Below the pieces are notes generated by a model. That model saw nothing but the letters and a program-made list of their open reading frames with translations, was not told where the DNA came from and made no database searches. From Adiantum capillus-veneris (taxonomy: Eukaryota; Streptophyta; Polypodiopsida; Polypodiales; Pteridaceae): a stretch of 64,000 bases of DNA. A program made the translations under genes and the position numbers. Positions 1 to 11,836 of the stretch are shown piece by piece. Each line of letters starts with the position of its first letter. The first letter of the stretch is position 1. The stretch lies in assembly GCA_014529385.2 (NCBI GenBank), contig CM043947.1, positions 97,622,036 through 97,686,035 of the forward strand, given 5' to 3'.

Positions 1-503
1 TCTTGTGAGCTATTTCTGCAAAGTCATTTTCAATTAAAAGAAAAATTAAAAACAAAAAACAAAATTTGCTTTTTGGACATGTACGGAGTTCGCGAACAAT
101 AACTCAAAATCGGTGCAGAATTTGAAAAACTTTCTTCTGCAAAGTTGTAGATCACATCGATTCGAATGCCTCTTGCGGGTAGTTTCTACAAAATCATTTT
201 CAAGGCAACCCACGTTAGGGGAAGAAAAGTGTCATCTCTTACACGACGTAAGCAGATGGTAGGTAGGATTAGGCATACTGTCATCATCCCCGATGGGAAA
301 CCGCAGAAGCCAAGGTAGCCCACGTTAGGGGCAAGAAAAGTGTCATTGCCTACACAAGGTAAGCAGATAGTAGGCAGGGTTAGTCAAAGTTATGTATGCG
401 AGGACCAGTTCGAGGTCGTTGATTTTGTTTCTGATCTGCGCGAGGCCAAGCGACTAGGTAGCATGAACGTGGTGTCAGCGGTGAGGCCGACTGTCATAGA
501 TCT
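1..503 (-). other. Copia-type leader/internal remnant with direct repeat
   Basis: This stretch lies downstream, on the minus strand, of a copia-type primer site and short LTR, so it should be the leader and start of an internal region that runs off the window. No gag domain can be read: the minus frame next to the primer site stays open only for about 35 codons and is not recognisable. It holds a direct repeat of about 75 bp (201-275 and 311-386) sharing the core CCACGTTAGGGG and AAGCAGAT. The element identity is inferred from the adjacent primer site. Confidence 0.4.
201..386. repeat. Two-copy direct repeat, ~75 bp
   Basis: Copies at 201-275 and 311-386 begin CAAGG(C/T)A(A/G)CCCACGTT and end in the related strings GGATTAGGCA and GGGTTAGTCA. 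The period is about 110 bp. Copies differ at roughly one site in eight by eye. Function unknown. Confidence 0.75.
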
Positions 504-515
504 GCTCTGATACCA
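504..515 (-). other. Primer binding site, initiator Met tRNA type
   Basis: The minus strand reads TGGTATCAGAGC, the primer site typical of plant Ty1/copia elements (complementary to the 3' end of initiator Met tRNA). It abuts the TG of the LTR at 516. Confidence 0.8.
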
Positions 516-658
516 TGTTGAGAGAGAGAGAGAGAGAGAGCACAAAAATAGAACCCCAAATGTAGAATACACACATGAGATGATATATATATAGAGGGGA
601 CCTGGGTGCCATATATAGAGAAGCCGTTCATTGAGTAGCTTCACATATAAGCTCAACA
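516..658 (-). repeat. Short LTR of a copia-type element
   Basis: The segment starts TGTTGAG and ends CTCAACA, perfect 7-bp inverted ends with TG...CA, and touches the primer site at 504-515. A TATA box on the minus strand (583-593, alternating TA run) sits in the middle, as expected for an LTR promoter. It contains a GA dinucleotide run. At about 143 bp it would be a short LTR. The outer end is uncertain because related sequence (TTCATTGAGTAG) repeats just beyond it, so the true LTR may be longer. No partner LTR is in the window. Confidence 0.5.
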
Positions 659-2167
659 CATATTTCATTGAGTAGAAACTAATCAACTTTGGATCGTGCA
701 TGAGAGGTTGTACAAATTGCAAAATTTGCTTATGTAGAAGCTCATTTTATCTCTCATGGTTGTTATGTATGCATTAATTTTCTACTTTAGAGCATATGTG
801 CATAACCAAAGGTACTTTTTTCCCTTGGGTTTTTTCCCTTTGGCAAATTCGGGTATGCAAGACCCTAGCTTTAAATTTTCATTAATGTTTCTTGTGTGCT
901 TTTGCCTTTCAATAATTGGCTTTTGTAGCTTGTGTTTACACTTAGCTTCAAAAAGCTTGGATTGTAATAAAAGATCAAGAGACTTCTCTACACAAAGGAT
1001 GCTTGCTCAAGGATGCAGAAAGAGCATGAATAGGTGTAATCCTTTCAAGATTTTGCTCTTTTTTCATTCTCTTGCTTGGCTTAAGTAATTGTTGGTTCTA
1101 AACTATGGTTCTTTCATGTTTGAAAGCTAGGCATCCTAAAGTTTCAACACTTTGCTTTCTGAAAATTAACTCATCAGAAATTAGGTTTTATGTGTGCTAA
1201 TCATAGGTAATTGGCGTTGACCTTATATTAATTTAGGTTCATTTCTCATTAGTCCTAGACTCTTAGTGATGGTCTTAATACTCCATTCTTTTTAACATGA
1301 CCTAGGGCTATGATTAGGCTTTAGTCCTTTAGTCCAACTGCCATTAGCATCTCATAAAGGAAGCAATAAAAAAAGTGTTAAACAATGAATGAATGAAGCA
1401 AAAAAGTGTCAAGAAAAAGTAGCAAAAAGTGCTACTAGACACATGAAAAGAAAATTTATATGTTATGTTGTGTCTATGTGAGGCGTAGCGCCTTATTGGC
1501 ACTTGGCAGGTGAGGGGAATCACCTTGACTCGCTTGGTCAAGGCCCTAAAACGATGCCGTGGGCTGATAGGGGTTAGCGGTCGCCTTTGTAGGCTAGTAG
1601 GATTTTGGAACACCTTCTTGAGGATTTAAGGAGCTGAGAGTCGCACCTAGACTTGCCTTGGGGTGGTAGCCTTGTATTTTGCTTTAATTTTTTCAATGAA
1701 TGACAAAACACAAAACTTCTATGAGCTTCAAAAAGTTGTGACAATGTAGTAATAGATTAAGAGCTTTTTTATAGCCCATAGTCATGATAGACTTGAATGA
1801 TTTATTAAGATTGGCCACATAGTTTTTAGGCTAGTAGGTTTATGAACTTGAATTAGCCTAAGGTCTTAATTGATTGCTTGTATTTCATGCATAAAACTGA
1901 AATTTCCAAGTGGTTTAATCTTCACAATAGTATAGGTGTCTTTTTTGCTTTATGTTGTCTAGTTTTTGACTATAATTGACCCATCTTTTAGAAGCAAAAA
2001 ATCACTTTGCATGATTTTCATTTGTACTTCATGTTTTATTCATTCTTGGTGGCCTTTGATGCTCATTACTTGTTCTTATGTTTTGCAGCTCAACATTTCT
2101 TCCATGGACTTGCTTTCTACCATGTCACTATGTCTTGCTTCACCGGCACACAAGGACGTGCGCCAAA
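659..2167. other. Non-coding stretch, no gene seen
   Basis: AT-rich sequence with only short, unrelated open frames and no domain I recognise. Its right end runs into a purine tract and LTR start at 2,183, so at least the last part is probably the 3' non-coding region of an LTR retrotransposon on the plus strand. Confidence 0.4.
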
Positions 2168-2182
2168 TTAGGAAGGGGGGAA

Positions 2183-3250
2183 TGTTAGCAATGGCTAACA
2201 CAGGCTACACCAATTATGCACCAAGCTGTAGATGTGCTATAGTGCACAATATTCTCTTTTCATTGTATAGGGCCTTGGGCTCATGTAGGAGTTCCAAAGT
2301 TGTATGAGTCTAAGCTCGAGAGCTCAACTTTATCCCATAGTTAAGGGTTTGAGGTCCAAAGCTATAAAAGAGCCCTATGCCTAGTGAGAAGTCATTCTTG
2401 GGTGAGTTTTCCTCTTTGTAGATTGGATGGTCATGAGGCTCATGGGCTTTCCATGCCCATGTAGCTCTTGATTTCTAATAATCAATTACACTTTCTTTCT
2501 TATTAGTCTTCTTTGTTTCATTATGTGGAGTGAAATTGTATTAGTGTGATGGTAGATCTGCTAATCCCTTTTTTGAGTTAATATATTATATCCACACCAT
2601 TGGCCATGGTGTGTGAGGGCTGTGCCTTTCTTCTCTTCATCTCTCTCTACAAGATGTGCGGTTAGTGTGTGTGCATACGTAGTGGCATTGAGGGGTTGTG
2701 CCGGAATGGACACACTAATGCGGATTAGGTATGTTAATTGCATGCTTGTGTAGTTATGTGATTAAGAGTTGTGAATAAGAGTGATTGATGTGAGAGGTTA
2801 ATTTCAACCACATGATTGTGTGCAAGTGATTAGCAAGTAGGAATGTGTTGTTGATTAGAGGAATCCCTTTCCATGGCTTCTCTCTATGATGAGTAGAAGG
2901 ATCCCTTGAATCCTCTATGTCTATGCATCTTAGGCTTGTGCTTCCATGCCCTCACCGGGTTACCGATCCATGATTTGACAATTTTGTGGGTTGCGATTAG
3001 GTCGTGCTACAACGTTTCCCTACAATACACCTATCCCTATCCCTCTAGCACTAGTTTTCAATCACTTGTACTAATTTTCATCCAAAAATGAGCTTAGAAT
3101 CACAAGTTTTTATATTTTCTGTTTCAGGCACTCCTTTTGTCTTTTGAGTGTCAAGAGTTGGTCAAAACTCTAGTTTCAATGTACACTTGAGGTAAAACCC
3201 CCCTTTTGAACACACTGGTGCAATCAGATTTCCAAAATTTTGTCTCAACA
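2183..3250 (+). repeat. LTR of a Ty3/gypsy-like or copia-like element
   Basis: Begins TGTTAGCAATGG right after a purine tract (2,170-2,182, GGAAGGGGGGAA) and ends CTCAACA at 3,250, giving TGTT...AACA termini. A TATA box (CTATAAAAG, 2,362-2,370) lies 180 bp inside, as in plant LTR promoters. Directly after the end is TGGTGCTAGAGA, which matches 8 of 12 bases of the initiator Met primer site. A polypurine tract before it and a primer-site-like sequence after it would fit an LTR shared by two tandem copies. No second copy of the LTR is visible, so the limits are inferred from signals alone. Confidence 0.5.
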
Positions 3251-3570
3251 TGGTGCTAGAGACTTTATACGTGTATAAAATTTATTGTCTCAGATTTCAA
3301 ATTTGTTTCTATTCTAAGTTCCCCTTATCATTAGCAACATGCTCATGTGTTTACAACAAAATTTAAAGCTCAAAAGTGCTCACAAACAAAAGTTTTTTCT
3401 TTTTCAGTCGCAACCACTCTATCTTTTGGCTTTTGGTGCCCAAATCTATGCCAAAACTCCCCACTCAAGGCGTTCCAAGGGTAAATGATGCCTTTTGAAC
3501 ACACTAGTGCAGTCAGATTTCTCAAATTTGGTCTCCAGATGCCCCTTGAGATGTTATACGCGTATAAAGT
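3205..3570. repeat. Diverged direct repeat of ~85 bp
   Basis: Positions 3,205-3,290 and 3,492-3,570 share TTTTGAACACACT, GTGCA(A/G)TCAGATTTC and TTATACG(T/C)GTATAAA in the same order. The first copy spans the LTR/primer-site boundary at 3,250, so the second may be a decayed duplicate of the LTR end. Confidence 0.6.
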
Positions 3571-4082
3571 CCAAGTTTACAGAATTACAGTTTTTCAGCA
3601 CAGAACCCTTGCACATGCCCTCTTATATTCTCAACATCAATCAGTCATGGAAAATTATCAACAGAAAGTTATTTTTTTGCAGTTTTACTCTCAAAAGCAT
3701 ACTTTTCAATGATTTCAAATGCAAACAATCACTTTAGTGAATAGCTCTAGATCAGAATCAAATCCCTTACCTAAAGCTGCTCCTACAATTCATATGGGGT
3801 TTTGCATCTATGAGTAGAAAAACGCTTCAATGCCACACATGGAGTAGCAAATGATTTTATCACATCACAAACCACTCGACCACCACAAGAACTCTAATCT
3901 ACAAATCCTAACTAAATCTACCTAGTCGGAGACCCTCGACAAGACACACGCTTCCTGGCTATCCACTTGATCTCGGAATAACCTCTTCTGGATCCACTTA
4001 AGATAAAAGCCATCTTTAGCCAAAATTAAAGCAAGCAACCATCACACGAGTGTTAGTAAGAATACCTACTTAAGTCTTTGTA

Positions 4083-4100
4083 TCCCCGGTAATGGCACCA
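4083..4100 (-). other. Primer binding site of a gypsy-type element
   Basis: The minus strand reads TGGTGCCATTACCGGGGA, close to the TGGCGCCGTTGCCGGGGA site common in plant Athila/Tat gypsy elements. It is one base from the LTR start at 4,102. Confidence 0.7.
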
Positions 4101-4101
4101 A

Positions 4102-5050
4102 TGTTGCGGGAGCGAGTCACACCACCCATAAAGTGCATGTAACACAACCTAGATCAACATAATGTCAATCAAGGACATAGATGACACGATAGGCACACAC
4201 AGAAAATCTTTTTAGCTTGTCAGGCTGAGACCATCCTACACATACAACACTCTGGAAGGCCAAGTAAACCATAATCTAGAGTCTATCTGCTTTTAGCTAC
4301 ACCACCTAGCTCACATACACACAAACGGAAGGAAACTAACTAAACCATACTAGAATCGTATGAAACTTAAGGAGCACCATCCCCTCAATAGGATACACCT
4401 ATCCCTAAGCATGTACACTCAAAACCCCAGCTCTAGACCCATCTGTAGAAATCACATATAAAGAGAGAGCCGAAATCTGAAAGTGCTCGAAACTATAATC
4501 TATGAGTGCCTATGCGTAGCTTATGTCACTATGATTCTAATGACTAATTGCGGGCAGAAAACAAACATCATTTCATATACTTACAACCACAAATAGCTCG
4601 TAGATGTGCAAGTGTGTATGCTCTATTCCGTGAGGAATGCTTGCGTTTTTGTGTAGATCTTGATGAGGCTAGCGCAATGGTGCATTCGTATCTACAATAT
4701 GATGAATGAGCGGGGAGTAGCGCCAGGATGAATCTCACGCTCTCTCTCTTGCTCTCTCACACACTGTCAACGGCAGCTTCAAACTTATTATTATGATAAA
4801 ATTTGTGTCCTTACAAAAATGACCTAGGTACCTTATATACTAAGGTCACCTTAGGCTAACCAAAAATAGACTCTCAGGGGTCAAATGGCTCTATATTTAC
4901 AATCTAGAAGTGCCATTGCACCCCGACTTCTACAGCTAGACTGCTTACTTGTTACAAATGATGTCTATGATCATAATCCGTAGTATTCCATAACTCTCGG
5001 AGAATAAGGCTTTGTTGAGTTATGCCGTGTTGTTGACACAGTCGTCAACA
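4102..5050 (-). repeat. LTR of a Ty3/gypsy (Athila/Tat-type) element
   Basis: The 949-bp segment begins TGTTGCGGG and ends CGTCAACA, so TGTTG...CAACA inverted ends, and sits next to a gypsy-type primer site. On the minus strand a TATA box (GTATATAAGG) lies at 4,831-4,840. Its outer end abuts a copia pol remnant at 5,051, so this LTR landed in or truncated that remnant. I find no partner LTR and no gag/pol on the inner side (3,251-4,082 has no coding sequence), so it is a truncated element. Confidence 0.6.
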
Positions 5051-5578
5051 GCTGCCATGTAATCAAAATATGATGTACTTATAGAAAATGACACATGGAC
5101 TTTATGTGATTTTCCTCCAGGCAAAAAGACCATTGGTACGAAGTGGGTTTACAAGTTGAAATGCAAGCCGGATGGTGAGGTTTATTGCCATAAGGCTCGA
5201 CTTGTTGCAAAAGGCTATGCGCAGAAGAAAGGCATAGATTATGAAGAAAATTTTTCTCCCACTTGTCGTATGACTATTGTGTGTTTTCTATGTGCATGAG
5301 CAGCTCATTTTGGTTGGGATGTACACACTACCAACACTATCTATACTGACAGTCAGAGCGCATTGGCAGTTGCGAGGAACCCAATTTTTCATGCTCGCAC
5401 AAAGCACATTGAGGTGCATTACCACTATGTCAGGGAAGAGGCTCTCAACAGGAGAGATCAGCTTGTCTTATGTGCCAACAGAGGACAACCTTGTAGATTT
5501 TTTCACAAAGGCATTGTCTCGTGAGAAGTTTGAAGCTTTCCACAAAGCTTTGGGCTTACTCCACTTTGTGGACTGATC
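5051..5578 (+). pseudogene. Deleted copia pol remnant (RT start fused to RNase H end)
   Basis: Two blocks of Ty1/copia polyprotein lie close together. At about 5,065-5,275 the frame reads the N-terminal part of reverse transcriptase, with KWVYKLK, HKARLVAKG and QKKGIDYEE(N)FSP. At about 5,330-5,575 it reads the end of RNase H, with YTDSQSALAVARNP, ARTKHIEVHYHYVRE and VDFFTKALSREKFE, then a stop. Everything between, including the YVDD box, is missing, and there is an in-frame stop near 5,299. The C-terminal half carries frame changes. The left edge is the LTR at 5,050. It cannot encode an active enzyme. Confidence 0.85.
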
Positions 5579-6475
<897 letters not shown>

Positions 6476-6863
6476 ATAGCATGGGATGATCTGAGTGTAT
6501 CATAGCAAAAGTCTCAGATAATACACATGCTCCATAAATACCTAAACTCATGAAGTACCATAAAATCATGTAAACATTTAAAAAAAAACATTGTGCCGAA
6601 ATACCAAGCTGACACTATTTCCAAGATGTGTCTTGATCTATATTCATGATTATGACTGTACATGATGGTTTATGCATAAGAAAACTGTGTCAGGAGGTAC
6701 TTTGCCCAACAGTTTTCCCTCGGACAGCATATGAACATGATTTTCACTCGGCTTGGGTGAAGGAAATGCTATGGTTGAAATTGCAAGCTTTCTGCTTTTT
6801 AAATGTCCCATATTTGGCCTAGCACATGGAAGTGGTGGTGGGATACTATGGTGATTGGCTTAC

Positions 6864-7148
6864 TATATATAGCTGGGCTCTAGCTACATCATGTTATTTT
6901 TTATTACCTTACCTAATACCAATTGCGGTATAATCACTACCTCACTGGCACTGCGTCTAGCACTGTCCCCGATTTTATGGTATATAGTGGCATGCATATA
7001 CAAGGTTTGTGCAAACTACTACCTACGTACATGCACACATGTGCAAGCTTACCTTTGGTGTAGGATAGAACTCTACCTCGTTTTGTATATCAAATGTGGC
7101 AACAAGAGTACTCCTAATCAATAGCTAGAGCACCCACACTCATATATA
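6864..7148 (+). promoter_or_regulatory. Candidate promoter of the Penelope-like unit
   Basis: Two TATA-like boxes lie upstream of the first exon: TATATATAG at 6,864-6,872 and CATATATACA at 7,141-7,150. The second is about 115 bp before the ATG at 7,264 and is also present in unit A (49,485-49,493, minus strand) and, changed to CATAAATAC, in unit B (57,416-57,424). Placement relative to the conserved ATG and splice donor makes the second box the better candidate. No transcription evidence is available. Confidence 0.4.
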
Positions 7149-7263
7149 CACCAGCAACCACAAGGTTTTCCGTATACTTGCAATCCTTGTCCCTCGGGAA
7201 GACGTAGTCTCCCTGCTGATTTAGCAACAAAAGGCTCTACTGCATCCTACTTCACATTAACAT

Positions 7264-7281
7264 ATGGCATCAACTAATCAG
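7264..7281 (+). CDS. First coding exon of unit D (MASTNQ)
   Basis: ATGGCATCAACTAATCAG is followed at once by a good splice donor, GTAGGT. The same ATG-to-donor arrangement is found on the minus strand in unit A (49,350-49,370, one extra codon) and in unit B (57,284-57,301, where the last codon has become TAG). Six residues are encoded, MASTNQ. Conservation of both the ATG and the donor across three copies is the main reason to call it an exon. The proposed acceptor is the TTTCAG at 8,110-8,115, with phase 0 on both sides. Exon status is inference; no transcript was seen. Confidence 0.5.
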
Positions 7282-8115
7282 GTAGGTTGTCATACCTACT
7301 ACATTATTTATATTCAATGCTTAAGTAAACTTATGTGCAATTGTGTTATTTTTGCCTCATTTTGATCAGCTATACTGGTTTTTATCTAAGTATACAAAAA
7401 TGCTCACTATTTGTTTCTAACACAAACACATGGTAGAATTGTAATGCTGTATTTGATTAATTTAAGGATTAGGTAAATAATGTGGTTTGAGAGCATAACA
7501 TAGCTATTGTGGGTAACATAATAGCCTGTTATGTTTAGCATAATTTCAATACCTTTAAACTTCAAACATGGTATAATCAGGGATAGATAAATAACCTACT
7601 GAATGGTACTTAATGGGTCAATAAAATGATATGTCCTGGTCAAATTTAATAGTGTACGTGATGGCATAATGTTGATATATGGTATCTTTTGAAAATAGAC
7701 TAAAAAACCAAACAAAACGCTAGCAACATTTTCAAATTTTTGGCATGGTACAGGATCTGTTCTAACAATAACTTTACTGGAATTTTGTCCTTATGATAGT
7801 AGCATTTTTTGATGGTATATGTGGATTTTTTTAAAAATGTATATGGCAGTAGATGACTTATGAATTCTAGATTTATCGAGAGGATTTCTTTGAATCTCCT
7901 AAAAAAGAAAAATCTTTTATCATGCTGTTGTGATGGGAGTTATAACTAATTGCTTAGCACGCATTAAAAAATGGTATCACTTCTCACCCAAAACTCAAAT
8001 AGCATTGGCATACTTGTTGTGGTATGGTAACTGGGACTAGTTTTTTAATTAAACTCCTTTTAATGTTACACTTTCCATTTTTTGCCAATATCTCATAAAT
8101 AGGTATGTATTTCAG

Positions 8116-8329
8116 GTTCAAGCTAAGGGCATGGAATACAATTACAAAAATACTGCTAGAATGCGTGTGTGTACTGATCCTCTCAGGATGGAAATTAATA
8201 ATGAGAAAACGTAACAAGCAGGAACCAAACCCCTTGGTATTTATTCACGATACAAATGACATAACCTTGTCTAGGACTAGACCTTTTCTTGCCCAAAAAG
8301 CCAAAATTGTTGTACGTTACCTTGAATAA
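8116..8329 (+). pseudogene. Second exon of unit D, frameshifted
   Basis: After an acceptor TTTCAG the frame opens with VQAKGMEYNYKN and TARMRVCTDPLRM. A one-base shift then moves the reading to the frame that gives NKQEPNPLVFIHDTND, LSRTRPFLAQKAKIVVRY and a stop at 8,327-8,329. Unit B keeps the same segment in one frame (56,302-56,526), so the shift is a local lesion. I do not recognise the domain. A possible donor (GTACGT) inside ...AKIV could splice, in phase, to the third exon. Confidence 0.5.
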
Positions 8330-9317
8330 ATAACAATGTACTAGCAATTGAGTGTGCGATGGATGTTTTATGGGATTGACAACCAAAACAAGTGGCTGAA
8401 GTTTCCTTGTACCTATCTACCCACAATGTTTAGGTATGTTCTAATACATTTGTGTTGTTGGATGGTGGTAGGTATAAACTTCAGTCTTACTCTAAAGAGG
8501 ATTTGTCGCCACAACCTTTGTATCAAAATGACGTACTTTTGAACACTATTATTTTGAATCGTCTTGGACATGAAGTGTTGTTATTTTTACTTGTTTTTTT
8601 CTCGTGACACGGTCCGGGACGGGAAACAAGAAGAGTGGACTCTAAGCACCCTTCTATGCTCTCGTGATGCTCAATTGGATTGGGGTTGGAAAAGCCAACA
8701 AACACACATACAAACCAGCAACCTAAACCTACACAAATTTGGGGCACCACATAGTTTTGCATGAGAACTAGGACATGTAGAGAGAGAGAGAGAGAGAGAG
8801 TGCTTAGGCTGCTTTGAAATGTATCGGCAGTGATCAAGAAAACAAAAATATATATGTAAGAAAAAGAGAGAAGGGGGAAGGGGTGCTTGTTTCACTAATA
8901 CCTTCTTACAAATGTGTCATGACCAATGAAAGTGAGATTAGTATTTGTTCAACATAGCTTGAGTAAATTACACCTCAACACATTACAAGAAAAGCCGCCA
9001 CAATCACTGTCTTAAGGCCAGGGGAGTCCTCTCCACCCTACCACCCTCTTACAGTATGTGGGATTTATGGCTAAATTTATAACAACACCCAGAGACAAGC
9101 TATCAAGAACTTAAAAAAAACACCAAGACACTTACACACCATTGTTTTCCATGACTTCACATTGGAAGAGAGATAAAGTATCCATGCTTAGTCCAGATCC
9201 ACCCTCCTTGATTTAGCAAATGTTCAGCTTACACTTGTACGAGAAATGATAGATTTCCTACTCTCAATTGAATGATCACTCTCTCTTAAAATGGAATAGA
9301 GCTCCCTTGCAAATCAC

Positions 9318-10027
9318 CCCTAATACCCGGGGGATTCACTTTATATACAAAATGAGACGCCATTTGGGAGCGGACAACTTTGATAAAACCCCTATATACG
9401 AATCATATTAGGAAATATGACCCCCCTTTCTACACTTACATGAAAGTCAATGAAGAAAACTATCATACCCCTATCTTACATATAAAATTTAGGTCTCACA
9501 TGATCTAACTGAGTAAAACTAGTCACAGAGTGTGTAGCATATTGACTTGCAATGCACTAAGGAACCACTTCTATTGATAACTAGATGTACCCTCAATGTG
9601 TCTTAGTCTGACTTTCAAACTATGTGTCCGATCAGGCTGCACTCTAGCTACTTGTCCAATTCTGACCCATCCAAAGCTGGTGTAAATCAACCCTTGACCT
9701 ACTCCAAATCAGCCCTTATCTATGACGGGATTGATGCAAAATTTGATATGTGACCTGATAAACCCCCCCCCCCCCCCCCCCCCCCCCCCCAAAATTCATC
9801 CGAGTTCTAGTACCCATCGCTGACCAATTGTTACGAGTAATCAACTCGAGTGAGTTCCACCCCCCCCTAAATATGATACCCCCCTCCCTTATTTTTACGC
9901 TTGAGAGATAAATTATTGGGGGCCTTCCCCTAACTTATATGCTTATGTAACTTGTAAAAAAACTCCAATCCTCTGCACTTACGTGGTGCGGTAGTTTTTC
10001 CATGGTGAATCCCCCGGGGCCCTAATA
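9318..10027. mobile_element. Small non-autonomous DNA element, 694 bp
   Basis: The insert at 9,326-10,019 begins CCCGGGGGATTCAC and ends in its inverse, GTGAATCCCCCGGG plus one G. It is flanked by CCCTAATA on both sides (9,318-9,325 and 10,020-10,027), an 8-bp target duplication. The sister LTR at ~28,314-28,322 lacks it and reads CCCTAATC, which serves as the empty site. An 8-bp duplication suggests an hAT-type element (9 bp is also possible if one more base is counted, which would suggest Mutator type). There is no coding capacity. It holds a 28-base C run. Confidence 0.8.
9763..9790. repeat. 28-base homopolymer C run
   Basis: An uninterrupted run of 28 C inside the 694-bp DNA element. Length may be affected by sequencing or assembly error. 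Confidence 0.9.
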
Positions 10028-11691
10028 CAACACATACATATGCATAAGCCAAAAGATTCCACTCAGAATCTCCTTCTCAAGAGGTTGATCTTGGATTCTC
10101 AAGCTATAGCATAGTGCTCTTGCTTATGTCTTTTTTTTTTGGTGCTAGCTACACCATCCTTTTATAGCAATTTTGAGGGCTAGGGTTACTTCTCTAACCA
10201 TGGTTGGATTAGATTTTCAGTACTTTATCTAATTTCTTTTTCTTGGAATTATCAAGAAGTTGGTGGGGATAGATGAAGAAAAGAGAGAGGAGAGAAATGG
10301 AGGTGATAGGACTTTTCATAGTAGGTTAGTGTTAGTAAATTAGTAGAGTTAGTATTTTTATTAATTTGCAAATGAAATTGGATATTTACAATGGGAGTAT
10401 CCATGTAGGATACAAATACAAAAGAAAAACTCTTAAGAGGTAAGAAAAGATGGATTTATTGCAATGTTGATGCTTCAAGTGTCTTGAGTACGACCAATTT
10501 TGACGCTTGTTGACGGTACACTAGCTTTGACAGTACGTTTTTTTCTCCATCTTGACCTTCCTTGGGAGCCAAGTTAATTGAAGATGAGTAATCAATCACC
10601 ATGATATTGTCTTTCAAGAGAAGAGGCTGAATTTTGTGGTTTTTTTGATAGATATGGGTAATTTGGAGGAGGAAAAATGTGACTAGGTGGTCAATTTTGG
10701 GATGGAAGTGTGTGTAGGAGGCATGAGTTCACCATATTCTTCAAGGTTGAGGAGAAGGTGAGTAGGGTGCAGAGAGGAGTGGTGAGAGAGTTGGGGATGA
10801 TGAGTGGAGAAGTGTGTGTGAAAGAGAAAAATGATAAAGTGGAAGAGGGAGTGTGGCTGCATAGCATGGGAAAACTGGGATCCACCAATAAAATCATAGC
10901 TCACAACTCGTAGCTCAAAAAAATATGAAAACATTTGAGACAAAAGTTCTGCTCACGAGCTACAATTCTTGTCTTTATTACCTTTTCAAACTCTGAGAGC
11001 AAGTGATCTTTAAAAATTCAGCAAAACCAACTGTTTTTTTCCACTGCACAAAGTCCTTGTGGGGTCCTCCTTTGGATGATTCTTTTGAATGCCTCTACGA
11101 GTGAGCCCGTCATAATGCATGCATGCATGCATGCCATATATATTTGACCTTATTTTGTAAGTCTATAATTGAAGATATTGTTGAGATCATGATATAAGTG
11201 AATAGTACAACTAAGAAAATCAAATATTGAGTAGTCTTGAAAATATGTACATGTCAAAATATAAATACTATACGTGGAAAAATATAAAGGGGTCAACTTA
11301 AAAAGTAAATCTCTCTCATTATGAGGCTACCATAAAAAGATGAATATTGTTGGTGTTCTAATTTATGAGAGTAAGAGAGAATATATATAGGAAGGAAAAA
11401 TATCACAATAGTAAAAAAATATACACAAATAAAACTAGTTTTTCTATATTTTTATTGCGGTGGAGTTACACCATGAATAAGACAATTTTGCATGAAATTA
11501 TTTCTCTATGGAATAAAGAGTATGCAAAATGGTATGAAAAAATTATGGTAGTGGTGAGTCAATGTACATAGCATAAATAACGCACACCTAGGTAGAAATA
11601 TTTAAATAAATACCAAAATAATTATGAAAAAATCCCTATATTAAGGCCCTATATACAATGCCATATTTACACACAAAGAGGCCATAATAAA

Positions 11692-11779
11692 TTTTAGAAA
11701 ATAAGACGTAGCTAAATAGATTCTTTTTGAGTAGATTACTTAATGGAGAGAGATAGATTTCACACACAAGAGATTATAG

Positions 11780-11836
<57 letters not shown>

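Larger units (their letters stand above)
6474..8560 (+). mobile_element. Penelope-like unit D, 5' part (plus strand)
   Basis: This is the 5' end of the ~7.6-kb Penelope-like repeat, in the opposite orientation to units A-C. It begins directly after the CA tract with TCATAGCATGGGATGAT. It matches, in reverse complement, 48.6-50.56 kb and 56.2-58.19 kb, and its end matches 63.85-64.0 kb. It holds the promoter region, the 18-bp first coding exon (7,264-7,281), an intron of ~830 bp and the second exon (8,116-8,329). It breaks off at 8,560, where the Tat gypsy element and its flank are inserted, and resumes near 30,496. Confidence 0.75.

Noticed and set aside
1966-2307. 113-codon plus-strand frame near 2 kb as a gene
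   Set aside because: It spans the proposed polypurine tract and LTR start at 2,183 and has no recognisable domain.
8561-8604. Target-site duplication of the Tat element
   Set aside because: The 5 bp beside the LTR ends (TCTCG at the left, CTAGC at the right) do not match, so I do not claim one; TGAAT at 8,556-8,560 and ~30,490 belongs to a wider insert.
10683-10943. Open frames in the Tat LTR on both strands as small genes
   Set aside because: Both strands are open over the same purine-rich/pyrimidine-rich stretch, and the sister LTR copy (28,972-29,223) has indels that break the frames.
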